Shown: in pieces, positions 6,854-12,688 of the stretch | Layout: each line of letters starts with the position of its first letter | Position numbering within the stretch: position 1 is the stretch's first letter | NCBI GenBank assembly: GCA_030621275.1 | Contig: JAUXHY010000010.1 | Location: forward strand, 1-12,688 | DNA length: 12,688 nt | From: a bacterium | Lineage (GTDB): Bacteria > Fidelibacterota > Marinisomatia > Marinisomatales > JAHJCW01 | Direction: 5' to 3' | The notes under the pieces: generated by a model | What the model saw: the letters and a program-made list of their open reading frames with translations, nothing else | Told to the model about the DNA's origin: nothing | The model's database searches: none | Program-made: the position numbers and the translations under genes

Positions 6854-6942
6854 GCCTAACATGCTATAAATTCAAGCGCGCGTAAAGTGGTATTTGAAAA
6901 CGAAATTCATTAATTTTACTTCGGTGCAGCTTGATAATAAAG
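6854..6942 (+). other. attC-like recombination site (right end of candidate cassette)
   Basis: GCCTAAC at 6854-6860 fits the R'' core RYYYAAC. After an 11-nt spacer comes TCAAGC (6872-6877, L''-like), matched by GCTTGA at 6929-6934 (L'-like). Inside, AAGT/ACTT and CG/CG extend an imperfect stem around an AT-rich centre. R'' to L' spans about 80 nt, within the normal attC range. The R' box after GCTTGA is missing or degenerate (GTGGGTA at 6942-6948). It lies on the same strand and downstream of the hydrolase, as in real cassettes. Confidence 0.45.
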
Positions 6943-6959
6943 TGGGTAATAATGCCCAC
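6942..6959 (-). terminator. Possible intrinsic terminator downstream of glnII
   Basis: Read on the - strand, GTGGG-CATTATTA-CCCAC forms a 5-bp stem followed by TTTATTAT. It lies about 75 nt past the glnII stop. The stem is short, and it could instead be a dispersed hairpin repeat. Confidence 0.4.
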
Positions 6960-7004
6960 CAAAATTTATACCCGCCGTTTCAAGCTCCAGACACACCAAT
7001 TACC

Positions 7005-7020
7005 GTATTTAGCTAAATAC
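7005..7020. repeat. Perfect 16-bp palindrome just beyond the glnII stop
   Basis: GTATTTAG followed by its exact reverse complement CTAAATAC, 13 bp past the glnII stop. There is no loop and no T-run, so it is not a typical terminator. The glnII 3' end contains the same words in the same order (GTATTTAG, CTAAAT, ACGGTA), so it may be a decayed partial duplication. Confidence 0.4.
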
Positions 7021-7033
7021 AGTCATTACATCA

Positions 7034-8044
7034 CTATCCACATACCGTTTCAATCAATTTAGCACAAACTAAATACGGATCCATATTGGCTGCCGGACGG
7101 CGGTCTTCCAAATATCCCTTACCATCCTGCGCCGTCTGCAAAGGAATTCTTACTGAAGCACCTCTATCACTTACACCATATCTAAATTCGTCAATCTTGC
7201 AGGTTTCGTGTAATCCGGTCATTCTCTCTTCATTATGCGCGCCGTAAACAGCAATATGTTCGGTATGTTTTATACTTAATTTTTTACAGGCTTCTTCGAT
7301 TACTTTCATACCGCCATCTGCCCGCATTGTTTTTGTACTAAAATTTGTGTGTGCGCCGGCGCCATTCCAATCGCCGGAAACCGGTTTGGGATGCAATGTG
7401 GCACTTACTTTAAAATCTTCGCCAATGCGATATAATAGCCAACGCGCTAACCATGTTTGATCTGCCGCCTCTAAAGCACCAAGCGGACCAATCTGAAATT
7501 CCCATTGCGCCGGCATTACTTCGGCATTAATGCCAGATATATCCAAGCCTGCTTGAATACATGCATCCATATGCGCCTCAACTATTGGTCTGCCGAACAC
7601 CTCATCGGCGCCTACGCCGCAATAATAACCACCTTGCGGTGCGGGGAAACCATTATCAGGCCAACCGAGAGGTTTAATTCCTTGAAATAATGTGTATTCC
7701 TGTTCAATGCCAAACCACGATTCATGCTCGATATATTTTTCAGCAACTTCTCTCAGTTGCGCACGCGTGTTAGTTATATGTACGGTGCCATCGGCGTTAA
7801 ACACCTCACATAATACAATTATATTATCACCACCGCGAATTGGATCAGGGATAAGTTTAACAGGTTTGAGCATGCAATCGCTTTTATGCCCCGTTGCCTG
7901 CATAGTACTGGAACCATCGAATCCCCATATTGGTAGGTCATCAACATTATTTACTTTTCCGTTAAGTATTTTTGTTTTTGAACGCAATTTTTCTGTGGGT
8001 TTATGTCCATCCATCCAAATATATTCTGCTTTTACTTTGTTCAT
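7034..8044 (-). CDS. glnII: Glutamine synthetase type II (eukaryotic-like GSII)
   Basis: A 336-residue ATP-dependent enzyme making glutamine from glutamate and ammonia in the cytoplasm. It is clearly GSII rather than GSI: short length, IWGFDGSST (39-47), WFGIEQEYTLF (110-120, metal ligands E114 and E116), NAEVMPAQWEFQIGP (173-187), HPKPVSGDWNGAGAHTNFST (218-237), the R-E-rich loop around HNEERMTG (270-277), and EDRRPAANMDPY (313-324). GSII lacks the adenylylated tyrosine loop of GSI, so control must be transcriptional or allosteric. AAGGA (8051-8055 on the - strand) overlaps the stop of the upstream Lrp-like gene, only 9 nt away, so the two genes are co-transcribed. The GC content of this gene is visibly higher than on the left side of the window. 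GSII is known from eukaryotes, actinobacteria, rhizobia and several Bacteroidota-related groups. Confidence 0.96.
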   Translation of the reverse strand: MNKVKAEYIWMDGHKPTEKLRSKTKILNGKVNNVDDLPIWGFDGSSTMQATGHKSDCMLKPVKLIPDPIRGGDNIIVLCEVFNADGTVHITNTRAQLREVAEKYIEHESWFGIEQEYTLFQGIKPLGWPDNGFPAPQGGYYCGVGADEVFGRPIVEAHMDACIQAGLDISGINAEVMPAQWEFQIGPLGALEAADQTWLARWLLYRIGEDFKVSATLHPKPVSGDWNGAGAHTNFSTKTMRADGGMKVIEEACKKLSIKHTEHIAVYGAHNEERMTGLHETCKIDEFRYGVSDRGASVRIPLQTAQDGKGYLEDRRPAANMDPYLVCAKLIETVCG

Positions 8045-8053
8045 AATAATTCC

Positions 8054-8515
8054 TTAATGAGTCAATTCTTCTAAATCAATATCTGTAGTTTCTTTGAATG
8101 TTGATAACACCAACATTGTATGCGTTCTAATCACGCCGGGCCAAGCCTGTATATCACTTAATAATTTTTCGAGTTTGGTAGAATTTTTAACTCGTATCTT
8201 CAAAAGGTGGCTACCTTCACCCGTTACCGAGTGACATTCCAAAACAGAATTATTTCTTTCTGCTTCATCAATGATATCTTTATAATGATCCGATGATGCG
8301 CTATCAACAGCGATAAAAGCACACAGATCAAAGCCCATTTCTTTGGCATTAAGTTTAGTATTAAATCCAGTAATAAGTTTAGACTCGACTAATTTCTTTA
8401 CCCGTTCAGCAACAGCCGGTACGGACAATCTAACCTCAGAAGCAATTTCACTGGCGCTCATGCGTGCATTTTGTTGAAGCAAATTTAGTATTTCAATATT
8501 AACTTTATCTAACAT
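8054..8515 (-). CDS. Lrp/AsnC-family transcriptional regulator
   Basis: A 153-residue protein of normal family length. The N-terminal winged helix-turn-helix (about 1-60) begins LDKVNIEILNLLQQNARMS and has the recognition region LSVPAVAERVKKLVESKLI. The C-terminal RAM effector domain (about 65-140) shows AFIAV, ECHSVTGEGSHLLKI and WPGVIRTHTMLVLSTF. These regulators form octamers or dimers that sense amino acids and often control adjacent amino-acid genes and themselves. Here glnII follows after 9 nt in the same transcript, so control of glutamine synthesis, with glutamine or another amino acid as signal, is the natural inference. In the RAM motif the common G-D/E-Y-D reads GEGS, which may change ligand preference. 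No good ribosome-binding site precedes the ATG; the leader is almost pure A and T. Confidence 0.92.
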   Translation of the reverse strand: MLDKVNIEILNLLQQNARMSASEIASEVRLSVPAVAERVKKLVESKLITGFNTKLNAKEMGFDLCAFIAVDSASSDHYKDIIDEAERNNSVLECHSVTGEGSHLLKIRVKNSTKLEKLLSDIQAWPGVIRTHTMLVLSTFKETTDIDLEELTH

Positions 8516-8602
8516 AATAGATAAATATATTAAGGATATATTGATATATACAAGGTATATTTAATATTATCTTGAGCTATACTTAATAATATTAATTAGT
8601 GA
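8516..8602 (-). promoter_or_regulatory. AT-rich promoter region of the lrp-like/glnII operon with phased repeats
   Basis: This gap is almost entirely A and T. AAGGATATATT (8532-8542) recurs as AAGGTATATTT at 8552-8562, exactly 20 bp on, and a weaker relative AGCTATACTT lies at 8575-8584. GGATATAT-TG-ATATATAC (8534-8551) is an imperfect dyad. Phased, AT-rich, partly palindromic sites are what Lrp-type proteins bind, so autoregulation is plausible. Individual -35 and -10 boxes cannot be chosen with confidence. Confidence 0.4.
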
Positions 8603-8629
8603 CGGTTTTATAATTTAATATTAAAACCG
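8603..8629 (-). terminator. Inverted repeat over the stop of the beta-barrel gene (weak terminator candidate)
   Basis: CGGTTTTA (8603-8610) and TAAAACCG (8622-8629) form an 8-bp stem with an 11-nt AT loop. The stop codon at 8608-8610 lies in one arm. No T-run follows on the - strand, so termination here is doubtful. Confidence 0.3.
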
Positions 8630-9507
8630 GTGCCGTATATCCATCCACCTGTCCCATAAGAATAGCCACCAACTTCAATTGAATATTGTTTATACGTATA
8701 TGTTATCCCAACTCCGCTACTACTAAATATTTTGCCGACTGAGTTGTTTTCTGTTCTCTGTGTAATATTATTAGAATTTATACCAAAGATCAATCGCAAA
8801 TTGTAGGGTAATACAAAAATACCGCCAAGCCGCCAAAAGATATTTTCATTATTTAGGCTAAATCCAATATCAACATTTAAATCTAACGGCAAATGAGCTA
8901 TTCCTTTATTTGCACTTAGAATAACCTTTATAGGTAATTTTTCTTTTTGTCCAGTGTAACGAGTGATGAACATCCCAAAACTTGATAAGCTGACCCCAAG
9001 TTGTGTGCTCATTTTTGTATTATTGTATAAAACACCTGTGGAAAAAATTAGCGCTGCTGAATTATAGGATTCTAAACTGCTTATAAATATTCCCCCGGTA
9101 GTACCAAAACTAATATTTTTATTATTTCGAGCCCAAGCAGCGCTTAGCCATGTATCACCTGCAGAGTAAGTTCCCTCTTCGACTCCATCTTCATTGGTTG
9201 AAATAAAACTACCATAGCTTAAATGTTTTAGCCCAACTCCAATAGTTGAACTACTTAACGGCTTGATAAACATTGCGCTTTGAGCGTTTATCCCTGCCGG
9301 ATATTTGATTATATTGAATTGGATCTGTTTGGTTAGTGTAGCAATACCGGCTGGATTAATTCGATCACTATCCAAATTTGGTACAGCTCCTGCACCGCCG
9401 GCCGTTGCTATAGTGCCAATATGATACCAGCCATCTAATCCATAGAGCGTAGTTTGCGAAAATCCAAAACTAAATATTATCAATAGAAATAAAATGGTTT
9501 TAATCAT
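8608..9507 (-). CDS. Outer-membrane beta-barrel protein, PorV/PorQ-like
   Basis: A 299-residue protein with a clear Sec signal peptide (MIKTILFLLIIFSFGFS, cut near residue 17). The mature part begins with a GGAGAVPNLDSDRINPAGIA segment (37-56); the NPAG-I/L-A motif marks PorV/PorQ and FadL-like barrels of the FCB group. Alternating hydrophobic/polar strands run to the end (for example SFGTTGGIFISSL, STQLGVSLSSFGMF, YSIEVGGYSYGTGG), fitting a 10-14 strand barrel. Relatives include type IX secretion components, but many are of unknown function, and no other type IX gene is here. The ATG overlaps the priA stop as ATGA, so it is translated after priA; this pairing probably reflects operon packing and not shared function. 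Confidence 0.75.
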   Translation of the reverse strand: MIKTILFLLIIFSFGFSQTTLYGLDGWYHIGTIATAGGAGAVPNLDSDRINPAGIATLTKQIQFNIIKYPAGINAQSAMFIKPLSSSTIGVGLKHLSYGSFISTNEDGVEEGTYSAGDTWLSAAWARNNKNISFGTTGGIFISSLESYNSAALIFSTGVLYNNTKMSTQLGVSLSSFGMFITRYTGQKEKLPIKVILSANKGIAHLPLDLNVDIGFSLNNENIFWRLGGIFVLPYNLRLIFGINSNNITQRTENNSVGKIFSSSGVGITYTYKQYSIEVGGYSYGTGGWIYGTGFNIKL

Positions 9508-11723
9508 AGCAATGATACTGGGTCAATATCGATATTAATTTTTACACCGCTTCCAATCTTTTTGTCTAACAAATTATTCTGTAAATATTGATGCAATTTA
9601 CTACCGTTTGGGTCTAGTTCCTTTGATGACTTAAACACAATCTGCATTCTATATTTGCCTCTTAAGCGTTCACGATAACACCAAGCAGGACCTAGAATTT
9701 CCAATCCTTTAAATTTCTTTTGAAAACTATTTCTAATTGTATTAGCAGTTTTCTCGACAGTTCTTTTTTTTGTACCTGTAAATTCTGTTTTAGCAAGCCA
9801 GTTAAAAGGAGGATAGTTCAATTCCTTTCGTTCTCCAATCATAATATTGTAATATTTTTTTAAATCTAATCTTGCCGCGTAGCGAATAACCGGATTGTCC
9901 GCATTATATGTTTGGATTACAACTTCGCCTTGTTTTTTCCTCCTACCGGAACGTCCAGATGCTTGATATATCAATTGAAATGATCTTTCTCCGGAGCGGA
10001 AATCAGGCAGAAACAAACCTGTGTCGGCGTTAATAACACCGACTAACGTAACATTGTCAAAATCAAGTCCCTTGGCAATCATTTGCGTACCTAATAATAT
10101 GTCAATTTTACCATCTTTAAATTTTTTCAAAGTTGTAGTCAGCATTTTACCTGATCTTGTTGTATCCATATCCAAACGCGCAACCATTGCCTCGGAGAAT
10201 GTATCACAAATGACGTCTTCCACTTTTTGTGTTCCGGTCCCTGACAATACCAGATTACTACTTTTACAATGGCTGCACTGCTGTGGTATTTCAGTTTGTA
10301 AATATCCACAAAAATGACATTGTAAGTTTTCGCCTACGCGATGATATGTAAGTGGTATGCTGCAAGTTGGGCAAATAAGCATTTCTCCACAATCTCGGCA
10401 ACGATAAATAGGAGCATATCCCCGACGGTTTTGCAATAATATTATTTGTTCCTTATTCTTTAATCTCTGTTCAATTTTTTGTTGTAAGGAACTTGAAAAT
10501 ATTTGCCCAATTTTGCCCGTTTCTTCCGGTTCTTTAATCATATCAACTACCGTTACCGTCGGATATTCGGCATTATTAAATCTGTTCGGTAAATAACAAT
10601 AATCAAGTTTCCCCATTATTTGATTATAATAACTCTCAAGACTTGGCGTAGCGCTAACTAATAAAACTGCCGCTCTTTGAAGCTTGCCGCGCATTAAAGC
10701 AACATCTCGTGCATGGTAACGCGGGTCGGGAGCTTCTTGTTTATATGACGTTTCCTGTTCTTCGTCTACAACGATCAAACCTAAATTTAATAAAGGAGCA
10801 AATATCGCACTACGGGCGCCAACAACAACTTTATAATTACCGTTACATATATTTGTCCACGTAAATGCTCTTGCCGCTCCTGTCAATTTTGAATGCCACA
10901 ATCCTACTTTATCTCCGAATACTGCTCGGAAACGTCCTGCGATCTGTGGAGTTAATGCAATTTCCGGTAATAATATGATAATTGACTTACCCTTTTTAAA
11001 TATTTCCTGTGCAATTTTTATGTATACTTCTGTTTTGCCACTGCCGGTAACACCATGCAATAACATACCGTTATGTTTTTTCTCTTTTATATATTTTTCG
11101 ATTTTGTTCACCGCAATAGTTTGCGTATCCGAAAAGTGTATTTCTTTATGAATAGGATCAAATTCAAAATTGTTCGCAGTAGGAGTAGATACTTCTTTAT
11201 ACAATTTTGCCAACCCTTTTTTTTCTAAACTTTTACAAACTGTTAACGGACTTGCGACCAACTTATTAAATTTGGTAATCGGAACGGACTTTTTATACTC
11301 GCTTAACTTGCTCAAGACATTTGCTTGTGCTGGTGCGCTCTTTGCTAAATTGATGGAAGATACGTTTTGTTGCTCAACTTGTACCATCCATTGTTCCTGT
11401 GGTTTATATTTGACAGATAGATTAGCGGGAATTACTGTTGCTGCTTTACCAAGTGGCGTCATATAATATTTGCTTATCCACTGAATTAATTTCCACAAAG
11501 ACTCATCAATAATCGGTGTTTCATCAATCACTTCAGAAATATTTTTTATTTTACCGGTAAATGACGTTTCTTTTGTTATCCTTACTACAATACCCGGTAA
11601 AACCCGTTTTCCTATTGGTGCACGAACCCGCACTCCAACGCTTGCAATTTTAGCAAATTGTTTAGGAATTTTATAAGTAAATACCTGATACTGTGATATA
11701 GGAAAGGCAACGTCAACAAACAT
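9504..11723 (-). CDS. priA: Primosomal replication protein PriA (3'-5' DNA helicase)
   Basis: A 739-residue, full-length PriA, which restarts stalled replication forks by recognising the fork and loading the replicative helicase. The 3'-end-binding domain is at about 1-105 (FVDVAFPISQYQVFTYKIP). Helicase motifs follow: Walker A GVTGSGKT (224-231), LLPEIALTPQ (251-260), DEEQ (320-323), VSATPSLES (356-364), LLQNRRGY (429-436), GTQMIAKGLDF (545-555) and QASGRSGR (587-594). The eight zinc-binding cysteines are intact (442, 445, 451, 454, 469, 472, 483, 486). The C-terminus IDIDPVSLL is typical. Motif II reads DEEQ where E. coli and many others have DEEH. No strong ribosome-binding site is visible before the ATG. 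A TATAAT at 11777-11782 (- strand) could be its -10 box, without a clear -35. Confidence 0.97.
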   Translation of the reverse strand: MFVDVAFPISQYQVFTYKIPKQFAKIASVGVRVRAPIGKRVLPGIVVRITKETSFTGKIKNISEVIDETPIIDESLWKLIQWISKYYMTPLGKAATVIPANLSVKYKPQEQWMVQVEQQNVSSINLAKSAPAQANVLSKLSEYKKSVPITKFNKLVASPLTVCKSLEKKGLAKLYKEVSTPTANNFEFDPIHKEIHFSDTQTIAVNKIEKYIKEKKHNGMLLHGVTGSGKTEVYIKIAQEIFKKGKSIIILLPEIALTPQIAGRFRAVFGDKVGLWHSKLTGAARAFTWTNICNGNYKVVVGARSAIFAPLLNLGLIVVDEEQETSYKQEAPDPRYHARDVALMRGKLQRAAVLLVSATPSLESYYNQIMGKLDYCYLPNRFNNAEYPTVTVVDMIKEPEETGKIGQIFSSSLQQKIEQRLKNKEQIILLQNRRGYAPIYRCRDCGEMLICPTCSIPLTYHRVGENLQCHFCGYLQTEIPQQCSHCKSSNLVLSGTGTQKVEDVICDTFSEAMVARLDMDTTRSGKMLTTTLKKFKDGKIDILLGTQMIAKGLDFDNVTLVGVINADTGLFLPDFRSGERSFQLIYQASGRSGRRKKQGEVVIQTYNADNPVIRYAARLDLKKYYNIMIGERKELNYPPFNWLAKTEFTGTKKRTVEKTANTIRNSFQKKFKGLEILGPAWCYRERLRGKYRMQIVFKSSKELDPNGSKLHQYLQNNLLDKKIGSGVKINIDIDPVSLL

Positions 11724-11848
11724 GATACTTAAAAATAGATTGTTGATACTGCTTGTAGCAATACAATTATTAAATAATTATAACAACAGTTAGTTACCAG
11801 TATGTGGGCAATTGGATTAAAGAGTACTGTGTAATTAATTAAATAATA

Positions 11849-11887
11849 AAATCCCCCTAAAAAAGTGATGCCATTCCAGGGGGATTT
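11849..11887 (-). terminator. Intrinsic terminator of the rpsF-rpsR-rplI operon
   Basis: On the - strand a perfect 10-bp stem AAATCCCCCT/AGGGGGATTT with a 19-nt loop is followed by TATTATTTAATTAATT. It starts 20 nt after the rplI stop. The loop itself ends in TTTTTT. It separates the ribosomal operon from priA. Confidence 0.8.
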
Positions 11888-11907
11888 ATTGGAAGTGGGG
11901 TAAAAAT

Positions 11908-12351
11908 TTAAGCTTTAATTACGTACAATTTTATCCCTGGTTGTAAATCCTCTGATATTTTGATTGGTATATCATATACACCTAATGCTTTTATCGGCTC
12001 TTCAAGTAAAATCATATGTCGGTCAATATCTATCTCTTTTTCCAACAATGCTTTATGTATATCCTGTGTTGTAACAGAGCCAAACAATTTTTCTTCTTCA
12101 CCAACTTGCATCTCAATTGTTAATTCCACCTTTGCGAGGGAATCTGCTAATTCTTGATTAGCTTGATTTGCACGTGTTTTTCGTGCATTCGCGACATTTT
12201 TCTTCTCTTCAGCTACAGCTAGGTTACGCTTTGAAGCCCTTAAGGCCATGCCCAATGGTGCCAAATAATTCCTGGCATAACCAGGTTTGACTTTTACAAT
12301 ATCACCCGCCGAACCTAATCCTTCGACATCTTTTAATAATATAACATCCAT
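11908..12351 (-). CDS. rplI: 50S ribosomal protein bL9
   Basis: A 147-residue protein, normal length for bL9. The N-terminal RNA-binding domain shows MDVILLKDVEGLGSAGDIV and the signature VKPGYARNYLAPLG (21-34). A long charged helix (about 40-75, KRNLAVAEEKKNVANARKTR) connects to the C-terminal domain, which includes EEEKLFGSVTTQDIHKAL. It binds 23S rRNA near the L1 stalk and limits frameshifting. AGGA lies 9 nt before the start on the - strand, 35 nt after the rpsR stop. It is the last gene before the terminator. Confidence 0.98.
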   Translation of the reverse strand: MDVILLKDVEGLGSAGDIVKVKPGYARNYLAPLGMALRASKRNLAVAEEKKNVANARKTRANQANQELADSLAKVELTIEMQVGEEEKLFGSVTTQDIHKALLEKEIDIDRHMILLEEPIKALGVYDIPIKISEDLQPGIKLYVIKA

Positions 12352-12386
12352 ATCTAAGTCCTATTTATTTTCAGCTATTAAGCCGG

Positions 12387-12617
12387 TTAGCCGTCAACAC
12401 TAATGTTTGTAAATGGCATTAAGGCAATATTGCGAGATTGTTTGATCGCCCGTACTAACTGGCGATGCATCTTGGCACTTGAACCTGTTACTCTCCGCGG
12501 AATTATTTTTCCCTGTTCAGTAACAAATCTTCTCAACAATTTTACGTCTTTATAATCAACAAAGGTGATACCGTTTTCTTTAAAGTAACAATACTTTTTC
12601 TTAGTTGTAAATGTCAT
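12387..12617 (-). CDS. rpsR: 30S ribosomal protein bS18
   Basis: A 76-residue small-subunit protein, normal length. The core is recognisable: [27 protein letters not shown] (19-45), then [19 protein letters not shown] (51-69). It pairs with bS6 on the 30S platform. Its ATG shares one base with the stop of the upstream gene (TAATG), with GAGGAAG upstream as ribosome-binding site, so bS6 and bS18 are made together. Confidence 0.97.
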   Translation of the reverse strand: MTFTTKKKYCYFKENGITFVDYKDVKLLRRFVTEQGKIIPRRVTGSSAKMHRQLVRAIKQSRNIALMPFTNISVDG

Positions 12618-12688
12618 TATTTGTCTTCCTCTTTCTTTTCATCTTCGATTTCTTTTTCGCCTTCAGATTTTTCTACCTCATCACCATC
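12617..12688 (-). CDS. rpsF: 30S ribosomal protein bS6, C-terminal tail (partial, runs off the window)
   Basis: Only the last 23 codons are inside the window: [19 protein letters not shown] then EEDK and a TAA stop. The highly acidic, Glu/Lys-rich tail is typical of C-terminal extensions of bS6, and its position directly before rpsR matches the conserved gene order. An ssb gene, which often lies between rpsF and rpsR, would end in a DDDIPF-like motif; this one does not. No bS6 core is visible, so the identity rests on position and tail character. Confidence 0.65.
   Translation of the reverse strand, partial: DGDEVEKSEGEKEIEDEKKEEDK

Larger units (their letters stand above)
5094..6942 (+). 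mobile_element. Candidate solitary integron-type gene cassette carrying the alpha/beta hydrolase
   Basis: The order TTAGGC - one gene on the same strand - GCCTAAC-led imperfect hairpin is the layout of an integron cassette. The two 7-mers that frame it, GTTAGGC (with the preceding G) and GCCTAAC, are exact reverse complements. The right R' box is not intact. That would be expected if a cassette entered a site outside an array, because only the G would come from the cassette. No integrase gene, attI or second cassette is in view, so the claim rests on the flanks alone. The exact right end (6942 or a few bases further) is uncertain. Confidence 0.4.

Noticed and set aside
6942..6976. A remnant of a transposase or insertion sequence in the intergenic hairpin area
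   Set aside because: No transposase frame and no terminal repeats with target duplication are visible; the hairpin is explained equally well as a terminator.
7692..8057. A 121-codon open frame on the + strand opposite glnII
   Set aside because: It lies antisense to an unmistakable glutamine synthetase gene and its translation shows no domain-like pattern.
8608..9507. Assignment of the beta-barrel gene as a type IX secretion component (porQ or porV)
   Set aside because: Only the general family pattern is visible and no other type IX genes are present, so no gene symbol is given.
11170..11466. A 98-codon open frame on the + strand inside priA
   Set aside because: It is antisense to the conserved priA gene and has no recognisable features.
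11765..11779. AATTATT/AATAATT inverted repeat upstream of priA
   Set aside because: It is pure A and T in an AT-rich gap, so it is likely chance.
11777..11782. TATAAT on the - strand as a definite priA promoter
   Set aside because: No -35 box at a suitable distance was found and the surroundings are so AT-rich that chance matches are expected; mentioned only under priA.

Overview
The window comes from an AT-rich bacterium with an outer membrane. The best guess is a member of the FCB side of the tree (Ignavibacteria, Calditrichota, Marinimicrobia, Cloacimonadota or Bacteroidota relatives). The main reasons are a PorV/PorQ-like beta-barrel protein, a eukaryotic-type (GSII) glutamine synthetase, several exported proteins with Sec signal peptides, and a short rpsF-rpsR-rplI ribosomal operon without ssb. 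This placement is inference; no 16S rRNA or other decisive marker is present.

Left part (1-5014, all + strand). A very AT-rich pair comes first: a class I SAM methyltransferase and a CPBP-type membrane protease homologue. Next is an exported protein joining a five-blade-like beta-propeller to a transglutaminase-like domain, preceded by a perfect 24-bp palindrome. It abuts a beta-class carbonic anhydrase, which overlaps an HI0933/YhiN-type flavoprotein that must start at TTG. These last three genes are packed without gaps and probably share a transcript.

Middle (5015-7033). One exported TAP-type alpha/beta hydrolase lies between a GTTAGGC on its 5' side and a GCCTAAC-led attC-like hairpin on its 3' side, in the order and orientation of an integron gene cassette. 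No integron integrase is in the window. This possible solitary cassette is the most interesting item here. It sits where the + strand genes meet the - strand genes.

Right part (7034-12688, all - strand). Reading in the direction of transcription there are three units. The first is rpsF (only its acidic C-terminal tail is inside the window), rpsR and rplI, closed by a clear intrinsic terminator. The second is priA followed by an outer-membrane beta-barrel gene, with an ATGA overlap. The third is an Lrp/AsnC regulator followed 9 nt later by glnII. The last pair suggests local control of ammonia assimilation by a feast/famine regulator. No tRNA, rRNA, CRISPR array or transposase was seen.
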